Assembly: GCA_938023075.1 (NCBI GenBank)
Contig: CALHDG010000168.1
Span: 1-50,364, forward strand
Origin: an uncultured Chitinophagales bacterium
GTDB taxonomy: Bacteria > Bacteroidota > Bacteroidia > Chitinophagales > JAHDHT01
Reading direction: 5' to 3'
DNA: 50,364 bases
The notes beneath the pieces are model-generated. The model was not told the origin of the DNA, searched no databases, and was given only the letters and a program-made list of their open reading frames with translations. Position numbers and translations under genes: made by a program. Shown here piece by piece: positions 9,439-17,676 of the stretch (position 1 is its first letter; the number at the start of each line of letters is the position of its first letter).

Positions 9439-10149
9439 ATGTATTACGTTGAACAAATAGACCAATTACGTTTAGGCAAAGAAGAATCGCGGCATTGCTT
9501 AAAAGTATTGCGGATGCAGGTAGGGGATAGAATTAAGTTAACCAATGGTAAAGGCTTAATGGTAGATGCTGAAATCACCAATATATCTGCTAAACAAGCA
9601 ACTTATCAAATTGTTGAGAGTAAGGAAATACAAGAATTGAAACCCTATTTACATTTATATATTGCTCCAACCAAAAATGTGAATAGAATGGAGTGGCTGT
9701 TAGAAAAATGTACAGAAGTAGGTATTAAAAGTATCACGCCGGTTATTTGTAAACGGTCTGAAAGAAAGGTATTGCGTATAGATCGATTAAAAAAAATAAT
9801 GATTACCGCCATGAAGCAAAGCCAACGAGCTTGGTTGCCTCAGTTAAATGAAGTGACGACTTTGAAAAACAGTTTCAAAATGATACCGGAAAATGAAGCA
9901 AGTAATACCTATGTAGCATCTTATAAAGCTGGTCAACCTAATTTGGAAGATGTAATTCAATGTGGTAATCATACACATATTTTTATCGGACCAGAAGGAG
10001 ATTTTACCGAAGAGGAGAAAAAGTTAGCAAATAATTATAATTTTGCTTTTGTGAATTTGGGAGACTATCGTTTGCGGACCGAAACGGCTGGCTTAATGGC
10101 AACCCACATTTTCAATTTAAAAAACAGGAATAAATCGATTAATGAATAA
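9439..10149 (+). CDS. rsmE: 16S rRNA (uracil1498-N3)-methyltransferase
   Basis: The 236-residue protein has the RsmE/SPOUT layout: an N-terminal PUA-like region (RHCLKVLRMQVGD, 19-30), the EKCTEVGI stretch (89-96), and the knotted AdoMet site with GPEGDF (184-189) and LGDYRLRTETAGL (207-219). It methylates U1498 of 16S rRNA in the assembled 30S subunit. The length is usual. The last 8 bases overlap the next gene (DUF4159), so the two are probably translated together; I recall this pairing from other Bacteroidota genomes. Confidence 0.96.
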   Translation: MYYVEQIDQLRLGKEESRHCLKVLRMQVGDRIKLTNGKGLMVDAEITNISAKQATYQIVESKEIQELKPYLHLYIAPTKNVNRMEWLLEKCTEVGIKSITPVICKRSERKVLRIDRLKKIMITAMKQSQRAWLPQLNEVTTLKNSFKMIPENEASNTYVASYKAGQPNLEDVIQCGNHTHIFIGPEGDFTEEEKKLANNYNFAFVNLGDYRLRTETAGLMATHIFNLKNRNKSINE

Positions 10150-10801
10150 AATAATAGTTTGTACAACCTTGGTGTTGTGTTGGATAATGGGCACCTCATT
10201 AACAACTAATAGCTTAAAAATTGCTTTGCTAAAATATAATGGCGGTGGCGATTGGTATGCCAATGAAACGGCTTTACCTAATCTGGTAAAGTACTGTAAC
10301 GAAAAATTAGGAACTACCATTTCAGAAGATATAGGAGAGATAGAGGCAGGAAGTCCAGAGATTTTTAACTATGCGTTTGTGCATATGACCGGACATGGAA
10401 ATGTGGTATTTAATGATCAAGAAGCCGAAAATTTACGGAATTACTTGTTAGCTGGAGGCTTTTTGCATATTGATGATAATTATGGAATGGACCCATATGT
10501 GCGACCGGCGGTCAAAAAGATTTTTCCGGAGTTGAGTTTTGTAGAAGTGCCTTTTAGCCACAGGTTATACCATCAAAAGTTTGATTTTAACAATGGAATG
10601 CCTAAAGTACACGAGCACGACGGTAAACCGGCTAAAGGCTACGGTATTTTTGTAGAAGGCAGATTAGTGGTTTTGTATACGTATGAAACCGATTTAGGCG
10701 ATGGTTGGGAAGACCCTGAAGTACACAATGACCCACCCGATGTGAGAGAAAAAGCCTTGAAAATTGGAGCGAATATTATTCAGTTTGTGTTTACTCAATA
10801 A
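10142..10801 (+). CDS. DUF4159 domain-containing protein
   Basis: The 219-residue protein has an N-terminal hydrophobic signal or anchor (residues 3-22) and a DUF4159 domain with the signatures YNGGGDWYANETALPNL, MTGHGNVVF, GGFLHIDDNYGMDPYVRPAV and VEVPFSHRLY. DUF4159 has a gatase-like fold; its biochemical role is unknown, and it often lies near rsmE or Bacteroidota surface genes. Translation overlaps RsmE by 8 nt. The TAA stop is also the terminal trinucleotide of repeat copy A1. Confidence 0.9.
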   Translation: MNKIIVCTTLVLCWIMGTSLTTNSLKIALLKYNGGGDWYANETALPNLVKYCNEKLGTTISEDIGEIEAGSPEIFNYAFVHMTGHGNVVFNDQEAENLRNYLLAGGFLHIDDNYGMDPYVRPAVKKIFPELSFVEVPFSHRLYHQKFDFNNGMPKVHEHDGKPAKGYGIFVEGRLVVLYTYETDLGDGWEDPEVHNDPPDVREKALKIGANIIQFVFTQ

Positions 10802-10956
10802 TACCAAATTGACCATGAGATGTCACACAAATTTAGTTTTAATGTTGGCAATCTTTTCGTTAAAAATACTCGCCATAGCTTAGGCTATGCCTGTGTTTGA
10901 ATCTTGCCAAATTAAACTCTAAATTTTAGTGTAACATCTTATAATCAAATTGGTAT
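10799..10956 (-). repeat. Family A dispersed element, copy A1 (reverse orientation)
   Basis: A 158-bp element with about 28-bp imperfect terminal inverted repeats: ATACCAAATTGACCATGAGA at the left and the complement of ATACCAATTTGATTATAAGA at the right. Most differences between the ends are transitions. The core, read on the minus strand, is CAGGCATAGCCTAAGCTATG followed by GGCGAGTATTTT; CATAGC/GCTATG forms a hairpin. The first three bases (TAA) are the stop codon of the DUF4159 gene. Confidence 0.85.
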
Positions 10957-10962
10957 AAGTTG

Positions 10963-11271
10963 TTAAATAATCGATCGAAAGAAAACAAAACATAAACTTA
11001 AGCCTACTATTAAGCTTAACAGTGCAATTAAGGTACCTTTAAAAAAGGTAAAATTATTTTTAAATATGAAAACCCCAATACCAATTTGTAGGGTGAAAAA
11101 GATGAGAACGTACATGCTAAATACAATCCATGCGGCTGTTTGTTTCATCCAAGCAAAACTGTATAAACCTTCATCTATATAAAAAAGAAAAAAGGTAATA
11201 AAAATTGAACTGAATAAGGGAAATAAAACGGCAACAAGGTTCGATTGATTGGCAAATATGTACTTTTTCAT
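10963..11271 (-). CDS. Hypothetical small integral membrane protein
   Basis: I prefer the start MKKYIFANQSNL (102 residues), because it puts a charged start just before the first membrane segment; an upstream in-frame ATG at 11331 would add 20 residues. Three or four hydrophobic segments are visible (LVAVLFPLFSSIFITFFLFY, WIVFSMYVLIFFTLQIGIGV, FKGTLIALLSLIVGLSLCFV). No family is recognised. The stop lies 6 bp from the end of repeat copy A1. It is divergent from the next small membrane gene. Confidence 0.55.
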   Translation of the reverse strand: MKKYIFANQSNLVAVLFPLFSSIFITFFLFYIDEGLYSFAWMKQTAAWIVFSMYVLIFFTLQIGIGVFIFKNNFTFFKGTLIALLSLIVGLSLCFVFFRSII

Positions 11272-11388
11272 AAAACTTTTTGGTTGTAGATGATATTTGA
11301 TAAACGAATAAATTTTAGAAAGCGTATACAAATTGTTTTTTTAGATGCCCCAATTTGAATAAGTAAAAATCGTTTACATTTAAAAGAT

Positions 11389-11682
11389 ATGCTACAAAGA
11401 GATACTTTATTATCAGGAATTCTTATTGGGTTGGCTGCTTTTTTGGTGGGTAGTTTTTTGTTTCGAGCGCTTAATTGGTTGATGGTTAATTGGCTATTTA
11501 AAGGTTCTTTTGGTGGCGTACGAGAACAGTTTATTTACATATTGGGCGCAGTATTTTGTCTGATCCCTTTTCATATTTTAAGCAGACAAGGGAGATTAAG
11601 AAGTCAGCAAGGTTTATTAGGCGTAGTTATTTTAATTACTTTTGGTATACTGTTTTATTTTAAATTACTCAAATTTTTCTAA
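11389..11682 (+). CDS. Hypothetical small integral membrane protein
   Basis: 97 residues with three predicted membrane segments (LLSGILIGLAAFLVGSFLF, QFIYILGAVFCLIPFHIL, LLGVVILITFGILFYFKLL). No conserved motif is recognised. It ends 5 bp before deoC, so it is probably co-transcribed with it. A weak TACATTTA -7-like box with an upstream TTTG (11354-11357) lies just before the gene. Confidence 0.6.
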   Translation: MLQRDTLLSGILIGLAAFLVGSFLFRALNWLMVNWLFKGSFGGVREQFIYILGAVFCLIPFHILSRQGRLRSQQGLLGVVILITFGILFYFKLLKFF

Positions 11683-11687
11683 CCGTT

Positions 11688-12332
11688 TTGAAGTTAAGTG
11701 AATATATAGAGCATACGCTACTAAAGGTAGATTGTACCGAAGAACAAATAGAGCTACTGTTAAATGAAGCAAAGATGCATCAATTTTATGGGGTTTGTAT
11801 TCCTCCCTATTATGTCTCTTACGCTAAAAGTTTGTTGACTACAAATAAGATTCGATTGATTAGTGTTGTTGGTTTTCCATTAGGCTATCAGCACAATCAA
11901 GTAAAATGTGAGGCAATTAAAATTTTAGCACAACAAAAAGTTGATGAAGTAGATGTGGTAACCAATATATCGGCGATTAAAAACAAAGCATGGCTGTATA
12001 TTCAAGAAGAATGGGAAGCCATCATTAAAACAGCAAGAAAAGAAAAATTACCTATTAAAATAATTATAGAAAGTGGCTTGTTAAACGAAAGCGAATTAAC
12101 CCAACTAGCTGACTTAGCCAATAGGGTACAGCCAGATTTTATCAAAACATCAACCGGTTTTAATAGAGTAGGGGCGGAGTTAGACAAAGTAATTTTTTTA
12201 CGAAAACACCTTAAACCTGCTATTCAAATAAAAGCATCAGGCGGTATTAAAAATGCGCAACAAGCCAAAGCATTTATTGAAGCCGGCGCGAGCCGAATTG
12301 GTACATCGAGTGGGGTGCAGATTGTTGGTTGA
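11688..12332 (+). CDS. deoC: Deoxyribose-phosphate aldolase
   Basis: The 214-residue protein is a DeoC-type class I aldolase that splits 2-deoxyribose-5-phosphate into glyceraldehyde-3-phosphate and acetaldehyde during deoxynucleoside catabolism. Visible signatures: YIEHTLLK (6-13), VVGFPLG (60-66), DEVDVVTNI (86-94), the Schiff-base lysine K153 in FIKTSTGF, and the phosphate-site KASGGI (182-187). The start is TTG, since this places the conserved opening LSEYIEHTLL correctly and no ATG is nearby. The length is typical. Confidence 0.95.
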   Translation: MKLSEYIEHTLLKVDCTEEQIELLLNEAKMHQFYGVCIPPYYVSYAKSLLTTNKIRLISVVGFPLGYQHNQVKCEAIKILAQQKVDEVDVVTNISAIKNKAWLYIQEEWEAIIKTARKEKLPIKIIIESGLLNESELTQLADLANRVQPDFIKTSTGFNRVGAELDKVIFLRKHLKPAIQIKASGGIKNAQQAKAFIEAGASRIGTSSGVQIVG

Positions 12333-12358
12333 CTATCCAAAATGGATATTAAAATTTA

Positions 12359-13204
12359 TCAAGGTACGTTTTTACTAAAGAATTGCTTAAGGTCTTTTTC
12401 ATCAATAGTGTAAACAAGCCATAAGCCGATTAGTAAAGGAATACCGAAAATAATGATTCTAAAAATTTCACTAAGGATAATATTGATGAGCGATTTGTTT
12501 GCTGAAATGGTTGTTTGAATTGCTTCATCGAGCAATAATAGTTCGTTAATGGATGCGAAAAAATTACTTGCGAAATGAATCAAACCAAGTATTATGATAT
12601 TTCTGGTTTTTAGATAAGTAGCACCATACATAACTCCGAAACACGTTGATGCATATACTTGATTAAATATGCCTTTTATAGTTTGCCCTTCAATTGTCCA
12701 TAAATTAATGATGTGCATTAAACCGAAAGCTAGCCCGGCAATGATAATACTTTTTAATATGCCACTTTTGTTTTTAGAAAAATTATACAATAATAATCCT
12801 AAAATAAAACCTCTGAAAAGAAACTCCTCTACAAATGCTGAACTTAAATATTTTAAAGTATATGATGATAATGTTTGAAAGTCAACACAGGAGAATTTGA
12901 ACTGTAGAAAATCTTTAAAACCCCCAGAAAATATCAGGATGTAAAAAAGAAGCGGTAAATAGTAGAGCATGTTTTTTGTTGAGAACGAGTGTAATTTTAA
13001 TGGAATTTCTTGTTGTTTTATAAGTAAACATAAGCCTGTAATAATTATAAAGTTTTTTATTATTGAATCAACAGAATCCGCAATATATTCACTTAATCCA
13101 AAAGTTGAAAACAATATAGCAATTGGTATTCTGTACAATAAAATGATTGAGGTAATTATAAGAAATATGTATACAAATGGATAATTGTGTAGCCTTAATT
13201 TCAT
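12359..13204 (-). CDS. CPBP family intramembrane metalloprotease
   Basis: A 281-residue polytopic membrane protein with the CPBP (Abi) signatures: EEFLFRG (126-132) as motif 1, FGLMH (160-164) as motif 2, and LIHFASNFF (208-216) as motif 3. The paired glutamates and two histidines are those thought to form the active site in this family of prenyl-protein-processing-type proteases. The substrate is unknown. It converges with deoC, leaving only 26 bp between the stops. Confidence 0.88.
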   Translation of the reverse strand: MKLRLHNYPFVYIFLIITSIILLYRIPIAILFSTFGLSEYIADSVDSIIKNFIIITGLCLLIKQQEIPLKLHSFSTKNMLYYLPLLFYILIFSGGFKDFLQFKFSCVDFQTLSSYTLKYLSSAFVEEFLFRGFILGLLLYNFSKNKSGILKSIIIAGLAFGLMHIINLWTIEGQTIKGIFNQVYASTCFGVMYGATYLKTRNIIILGLIHFASNFFASINELLLLDEAIQTTISANKSLINIILSEIFRIIIFGIPLLIGLWLVYTIDEKDLKQFFSKNVP

Positions 13205-13212
13205 AAATCGTG

Positions 13213-13220
13213 CAAAATTA
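13213..13220 (-). promoter_or_regulatory. Putative -7 box of the CPBP protease gene
   Basis: TAATTTTG on the minus strand fits TAnnTTTG and lies 8 bp before the ATG, implying an almost leaderless transcript. No convincing -33 TTTG is seen, so support is modest. Confidence 0.35.
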
Positions 13221-13224
13221 ATAA

Positions 13225-13252
13225 AGATGAAGGTACAAAATCACCTTCATCT
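13225..13252. terminator. Hairpin downstream of the 13.4-kb lipoprotein gene
   Basis: A perfect 10-bp stem AGATGAAGGT / ACCTTCATCT with an 8-nt loop. In the minus direction it is followed by TTTATTAATTTT, so it could terminate the lipoprotein transcript. It sits just upstream of the CPBP start, separating two genes of the same orientation. Confidence 0.6.
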
Positions 13253-13258
13253 TTGTTT

Positions 13259-13416
13259 AGGAATGATGAGCAAATAAATTGACCAACTTTGATAAAGCCA
13301 TTTTTTGATAGACGTGTTGAAAAACGCAAGCTTAGTGGGGTTAAGACGAGGCTTTTCAAGGAAGTATATCGGAAAATGGCAAAATCAGCTGGTCGATTTA
13401 TTTTTTTATCGTTTCT
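13259..13416 (+). repeat. Family B dispersed element, copy B2
   Basis: A 158-bp copy with ends AGGAATGA...AAATAAATTGACCA and TGGTCGATTTATTT...TCGTTTCT. The central hairpin is CTTAG-TGGGG-TTAAG. The inner TIR base changes relative to copy B1 (TTACC to TTGACC) are matched on the other side except for one position, which supports a paired structure. It lies 9 bp after the lipoprotein stop (minus strand gene). Confidence 0.85.
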
Positions 13417-13425
13417 TATATAATT

Positions 13426-14046
13426 TTAACCCCATCCAATTGTAAAAGAACAATTAGATACACAAACACAACCGAAACCATCCCAAATCCAATCGGCAAT
13501 GCAGCCTGAGCTGCATATTTCTACATCGCAAGATAGTTCAGCTTTTGGTCCATCTCTTCCAGTAAGTCCGTCTTTTGTTTCATAAATCGTATGAATTTGA
13601 TAGTCAGCCTTAAGTTGATTTAACTTTTTGGCGTGCTTAAATTCGGGAGAGGTAATCATTTCATTCATAACGGATTTTACCTCAATATCTTTTTCATATA
13701 CAATTTTGTTGTTAAACTCAAATTCTTCTACAGAGGTAAAAATACCGTCATTAGCTACTAAATCATTTCCCTCGCCATTGTCTTTAAATAAGGTATTGTC
13801 AAATCCAATTTCATTTTTATCCCATGATCGATCTGAAAAATTTGCCAGATACAATTCCTTTACAAAAAAGGATTCATTTATTGTTCTAACTCTTGCATCA
13901 AAAATTGACATATTTTCTTTAAAAAATGATACACTTTCAGCCTCTGTCATTTTTGAAACCGGTTCAAATTCATTGTGCTTGTTACACGAATATAAAACAA
14001 AACTTGTTAATATTGCCAGTACAGTAATTTTTACTAAATTTTTCAT
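13426..14046 (-). CDS. Hypothetical lipoprotein with cysteine-rich tail
   Basis: The 206-residue protein has a lipoprotein signal (MKNLVKITVLAILTSFVLYSC, lipobox LYSC with Cys21). The middle is charged and includes an ND-rich stretch (DNGEGNDLVANDGIFTS). The last 35 residues hold six cysteines (CDVEICSSGC...GFGCVCVSNC), suggesting a small disulfide-bonded module or metal site. No family is recognised. It is a single gene between two family B-associated stretches; the promoter was not identified. Confidence 0.7.
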   Translation of the reverse strand: MKNLVKITVLAILTSFVLYSCNKHNEFEPVSKMTEAESVSFFKENMSIFDARVRTINESFFVKELYLANFSDRSWDKNEIGFDNTLFKDNGEGNDLVANDGIFTSVEEFEFNNKIVYEKDIEVKSVMNEMITSPEFKHAKKLNQLKADYQIHTIYETKDGLTGRDGPKAELSCDVEICSSGCIADWIWDGFGCVCVSNCSFTIGWG

Positions 14047-14658
14047 TATTATTATTATTTACGTTTTTATAAGAAAATTAATATTTTATATTAATTTCTT
14101 TCAATTAATTAATTTTATCTACTCTTTCGATTTTCGTAACTCGGTCTACTTATTGTTTTATTTCGGGTTCAACTTTCACATATCCGAAGTTGGATGGTTA
14201 GTCCATTTTTAACCAAATGTTTGTTTAACTTTTAATAAAATTTTGGGATGAGTTTTGGGGCGATATTAAGATGAACTATAAGTAGTTGTTGTAATTCGAT
14301 TACAAAAATGCAGCGCAAAAAGATTTTACGCAACAATAATATTTGCCCAATTTCTTAAGTAAATATACCGTTTATTTTGCCAATTTGTTAAATGACAGGT
14401 TGTAAATAATTGTTTTTCAATATTTTAGAATCACAACAGGTTTTTCAATAATTCGTAACTTTTTTACACTAAACTTGAAAAAAAATTTACATTTATATAG
14501 ATGTCAAGTTGAAAACAGCAGTTTTATTAAACTGTTTGTTTTTACTGTTGGTAGATGGTTTTCCAACATCATAGAATTGTAAAATTAATATCAAAGCCTG
14601 TTTTTTATAGGTAGATTTATGTACCTTTCTATTCAATTTGAATAATATTTTTACCAGT
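14047..14658. other. Intergenic region, AT-rich, between divergent genes
   Basis: About 610 bp with no convincing gene. It holds the divergent starts of the lipoprotein (minus) and the alpha-2-macroglobulin (plus). A TTTACATTTAT stretch near 14485 is a weak -7-like candidate for the latter. A short stem AACAG/CTGTT followed by TGTTTTT occurs near 14515-14540 in its leader. Confidence 0.5.
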
Positions 14659-17655
14659 ATGAAATATCCTTTTAAGAAAAGCAATAGTATTTTACTGTTT
14701 TGTTTGAGCATTTTATCCTTTCAATCGAAAGCGCAAAATCTGTTTAATAGCAAACAATACAGCCATCATACTTACCTGTATAAAATTAGCAATACAGAGG
14801 CGAAAGAGATTTACAAAAGGGAGCTTCGGAAAGCTGATAGCACTTATCTTCATACCTTAATTACAAGCTATCCAACCGACAGCGTATTTAAAGATACCCT
14901 TAGTACAGGGCATTATATTAGAACGTATGTCCGACAGAATAAACAGCAAATTGAAGTTACCTCTATACCAAATTTTTATGTTTACATACTCAACAATAAT
15001 ACGGATTTGTGTATACAAGTTAGTGACTTAAATGGTGCAATTATTGAAGATGCAAAAGTTCAAATTAAAAACAAAATCATACAGTTTGATCGAGCAAGTC
15101 AATCTTATCTTATGCCAAAGTCAAATAAGCGAGGTTTGTTGGCGGTCAGTTATCAAGGGTTTACGGATTATTATCAGCTTTACAGAGACCATAATAATTC
15201 AGGCATTAAAAGAGGCTTGCGGAAAACTTTATATGGCAGCCCCTTAAAACATGTTTGGAAACCAGTTCAGTTTATAGTACTGTTGCCGGTTGATGGAATA
15301 AAAGCTTTAACAAACAGAGGTAGATCAAGTTCATTTTATAAGATTAGACGATTTGTTGAACGAACAATCAACCGGATAGACTGTTTGTTTAGAAAAGAGA
15401 ATTGTCAGCAAGATAAAACCTATAAGTACAAAGGTTATTTGGTTTTTAACAAACCTAAATATTTACCAAACGATACGGTAAAATTTAAAGCTTTTATTAC
15501 AAATGCAAAGGCTAAGCCACTTAAGCAAGAGCTGAAGCTTAAGTTAGTTAATTATGGTAAAAACATTGAATTGGCAAACTTGAAACCTTATACCAAAGGT
15601 GCATATCATAGTCAATTTGTACTACACGATTCATTGAAACTCGAATTAGATCGCCGGTATGGTGTAGTGATAACAGATCAAAAAGAAAATTATTTAATGA
15701 AAAATATTTTTGTTTATGAAGATTATGAATTGAACGAGCTTCAACTGAAAGTAAAACCTGTAAGAAAGGAACATTACCATAAAGAACCTTTAATATTAAA
15801 TATAGAAGCGGTCAACGAAAACGATCTGCGTATTTTAGATGGTCAACTTAAAGTGATTGTTCGACCATTAGAGGTAAATCAATATTTTGAAACTTCATGT
15901 TTTTTGCCAGATACTTTACTCCTCTTACATCAACAAGTAAAGCCCAAACAGGATACCAAAATCGTAATACCAGATACACTATTTCCAAAAATTAATTTAA
16001 AATATCAGGTTGATGTAGAATTGAGTTCAGCTGACCAGCAGATTGTCAGCCAAAAAGAAGTATTTAATTATTATTATAAAAAAGATTGGGTTGATTTTCA
16101 ACTACTGAAAGATTCCATTCGTTTTGAATTTTTTGAAAATGGAATCAAAACAGAAAGTGAATTGCGTTTGACCGGCTACGATAGCTTCAATCATCCGGTT
16201 GAGCATTATCAAGTTAAACTACCTCATCAAATAAAATTAAATCCTCACCTTGCTGAGTATCAGGTTGAATCAGAAACATTGAAGGAAAGGCTGAACATTC
16301 AGAATGCCGATGACCGTATATCCTGCTTTTCAGAACGAACAAATGATTCTTTATTTGTTGAAGTGATCAACCCTTACCATATTGCCATCAGTTATAGTGT
16401 TTTTGAACACGATAAAAAGCTAATAGAGGGATATGATCAATCTATTAAAATAACACTTCCAAACAAAACTAAACACAACTATTATGTTTCATTGCGATAT
16501 GTTTGGGCAGGCAATGTTCAGCAACAATATTTTAGCATCCCGCTTAAGGATAAGCAATTAAATCTTACAGTAAAACAACCCAACTTGGTTTATCCTAATC
16601 AAACCACTAACATTGAAATAGAAGTAACCGATAGTTATGGTAAACCAGTTGAGGGTGTTGACCTTACTGCACAGGCACTCACCAAAAAGTTTAAGTATGA
16701 GCCACCGGTTTTACCCGATTTAAAAAAACTGGCAAAGCCAAAATATATCATCAATAATTTTGAATTAAATAAACAACCGGTAAAAAATTGTGCACCACTA
16801 AGTTTGGCAACCTTAACTACAAATGCCGGTTTAGATACCATGGAATATTACCAGTTCATTTACCCAACAGATCATATGTACCGTTTCGAATATGTAACCG
16901 AAGACTCTATTACACAATTTGCTCCTTATGTTACTAAGGAAGGTGCGTTTCAACCCGTTCACGTAGTTTATGTAGATCATCAACCGGTTTATTTTAGTTG
17001 GACAACAACAAAGCCTAGCTATTCATTTAAAATTGATAGCGGTTTTCACCACATTGAATTGCGTACAGCGCAAAAATCAATCGCAATTGACAGTTTGTAT
17101 TTTAATCCTAAGAAAAAATTAGTTTTTAGTGTTGATGAAAATACCAGGCATCCAAATGTTACCATAAACGAAATGCCAACTGTTTTAAAAGATAATGAAC
17201 AAGCGAATTTGTATCGGTATATTTTACCCTACAACAGCCTTTATAGAGATGATGCTTATTTCCAAAATAATGAAAAAATTGAAATTTTAAAAAGAAATGA
17301 GCAATATAAAGGACACCGGCATTTTGCCGGACCTATTAATGGTCGGATTACATTTAACACCATTAATGATTACTATCATACTTTTGAACATGAGCCTTAC
17401 TTTGAGTATCAATTTAAATCGAAGCTCATTAAAATGAAAAGTGTTGACCTATATCGATATCCTACTAATCTATTACAATACAAACCAACCATGAATTGGG
17501 CAGACGAAGTAATTACCAAAAAAAAGTTAATGGTTGGTTGGAACAATTATATCCAATCAACCAGAACCCGCAAACTAAGATATGAAATTCTTGAAAATTC
17601 ATCACTACATGGAAAACTGCAGTTTACTGTAAATCGGGTAGAAAAAATATCTTAA
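14659..17655 (+). CDS. Alpha-2-macroglobulin family protein, N-terminal half (cut by in-frame stop)
   Basis: 998 residues from the preferred ATG, which gives a clean signal peptide (MKYPFKKSNSILLFCLSILS...KAQ); an in-frame TTG 21 bp upstream is less likely. The protein carries MG domains of the macroglobulin fold. The MG2 signature KYKGYLVFNKPKYLPNDTVK (near residue 260) and later bait/BMG-type strands are visible. It ends abruptly inside a beta-sandwich at TAA (17653-17655). The next gene is in the same reading frame and encodes the missing A2M and thioester domains. Known bacterial relatives are periplasmic or envelope protease traps. Either this is a nonsense mutation, a sequencing error, or a genuine two-piece protein. 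Confidence 0.8.
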   Translation: MKYPFKKSNSILLFCLSILSFQSKAQNLFNSKQYSHHTYLYKISNTEAKEIYKRELRKADSTYLHTLITSYPTDSVFKDTLSTGHYIRTYVRQNKQQIEVTSIPNFYVYILNNNTDLCIQVSDLNGAIIEDAKVQIKNKIIQFDRASQSYLMPKSNKRGLLAVSYQGFTDYYQLYRDHNNSGIKRGLRKTLYGSPLKHVWKPVQFIVLLPVDGIKALTNRGRSSSFYKIRRFVERTINRIDCLFRKENCQQDKTYKYKGYLVFNKPKYLPNDTVKFKAFITNAKAKPLKQELKLKLVNYGKNIELANLKPYTKGAYHSQFVLHDSLKLELDRRYGVVITDQKENYLMKNIFVYEDYELNELQLKVKPVRKEHYHKEPLILNIEAVNENDLRILDGQLKVIVRPLEVNQYFETSCFLPDTLLLLHQQVKPKQDTKIVIPDTLFPKINLKYQVDVELSSADQQIVSQKEVFNYYYKKDWVDFQLLKDSIRFEFFENGIKTESELRLTGYDSFNHPVEHYQVKLPHQIKLNPHLAEYQVESETLKERLNIQNADDRISCFSERTNDSLFVEVINPYHIAISYSVFEHDKKLIEGYDQSIKITLPNKTKHNYYVSLRYVWAGNVQQQYFSIPLKDKQLNLTVKQPNLVYPNQTTNIEIEVTDSYGKPVEGVDLTAQALTKKFKYEPPVLPDLKKLAKPKYIINNFELNKQPVKNCAPLSLATLTTNAGLDTMEYYQFIYPTDHMYRFEYVTEDSITQFAPYVTKEGAFQPVHVVYVDHQPVYFSWTTTKPSYSFKIDSGFHHIELRTAQKSIAIDSLYFNPKKKLVFSVDENTRHPNVTINEMPTVLKDNEQANLYRYILPYNSLYRDDAYFQNNEKIEILKRNEQYKGHRHFAGPINGRITFNTINDYYHTFEHEPYFEYQFKSKLIKMKSVDLYRYPTNLLQYKPTMNWADEVITKKKLMVGWNNYIQSTRTRKLRYEILENSSLHGKLQFTVNRVEKIS
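17653..17655 (+). other. Single in-frame TAA interrupting an alpha-2-macroglobulin gene
   Basis: After the TAA the frame continues without a further stop (AAT AGA ATA TTA AAT ATA TTA ATG) straight into the next coding region. Read through, the sequence completes a plausible domain (strands on both sides). Only one base change would restore a protein of about 1,980 residues. Confidence 0.85.
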
Positions 17656-17676
17656 AATAGAATATTAAATATATTA

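Noticed and set aside
13628-14212. A 194-codon plus-strand frame opposite the 13.4-kb lipoprotein.
   Set aside because: It is the antisense of a lipoprotein with a clear lipobox and runs into an AT-rich spacer with hydrophobic low-complexity translation; treated as a shadow.
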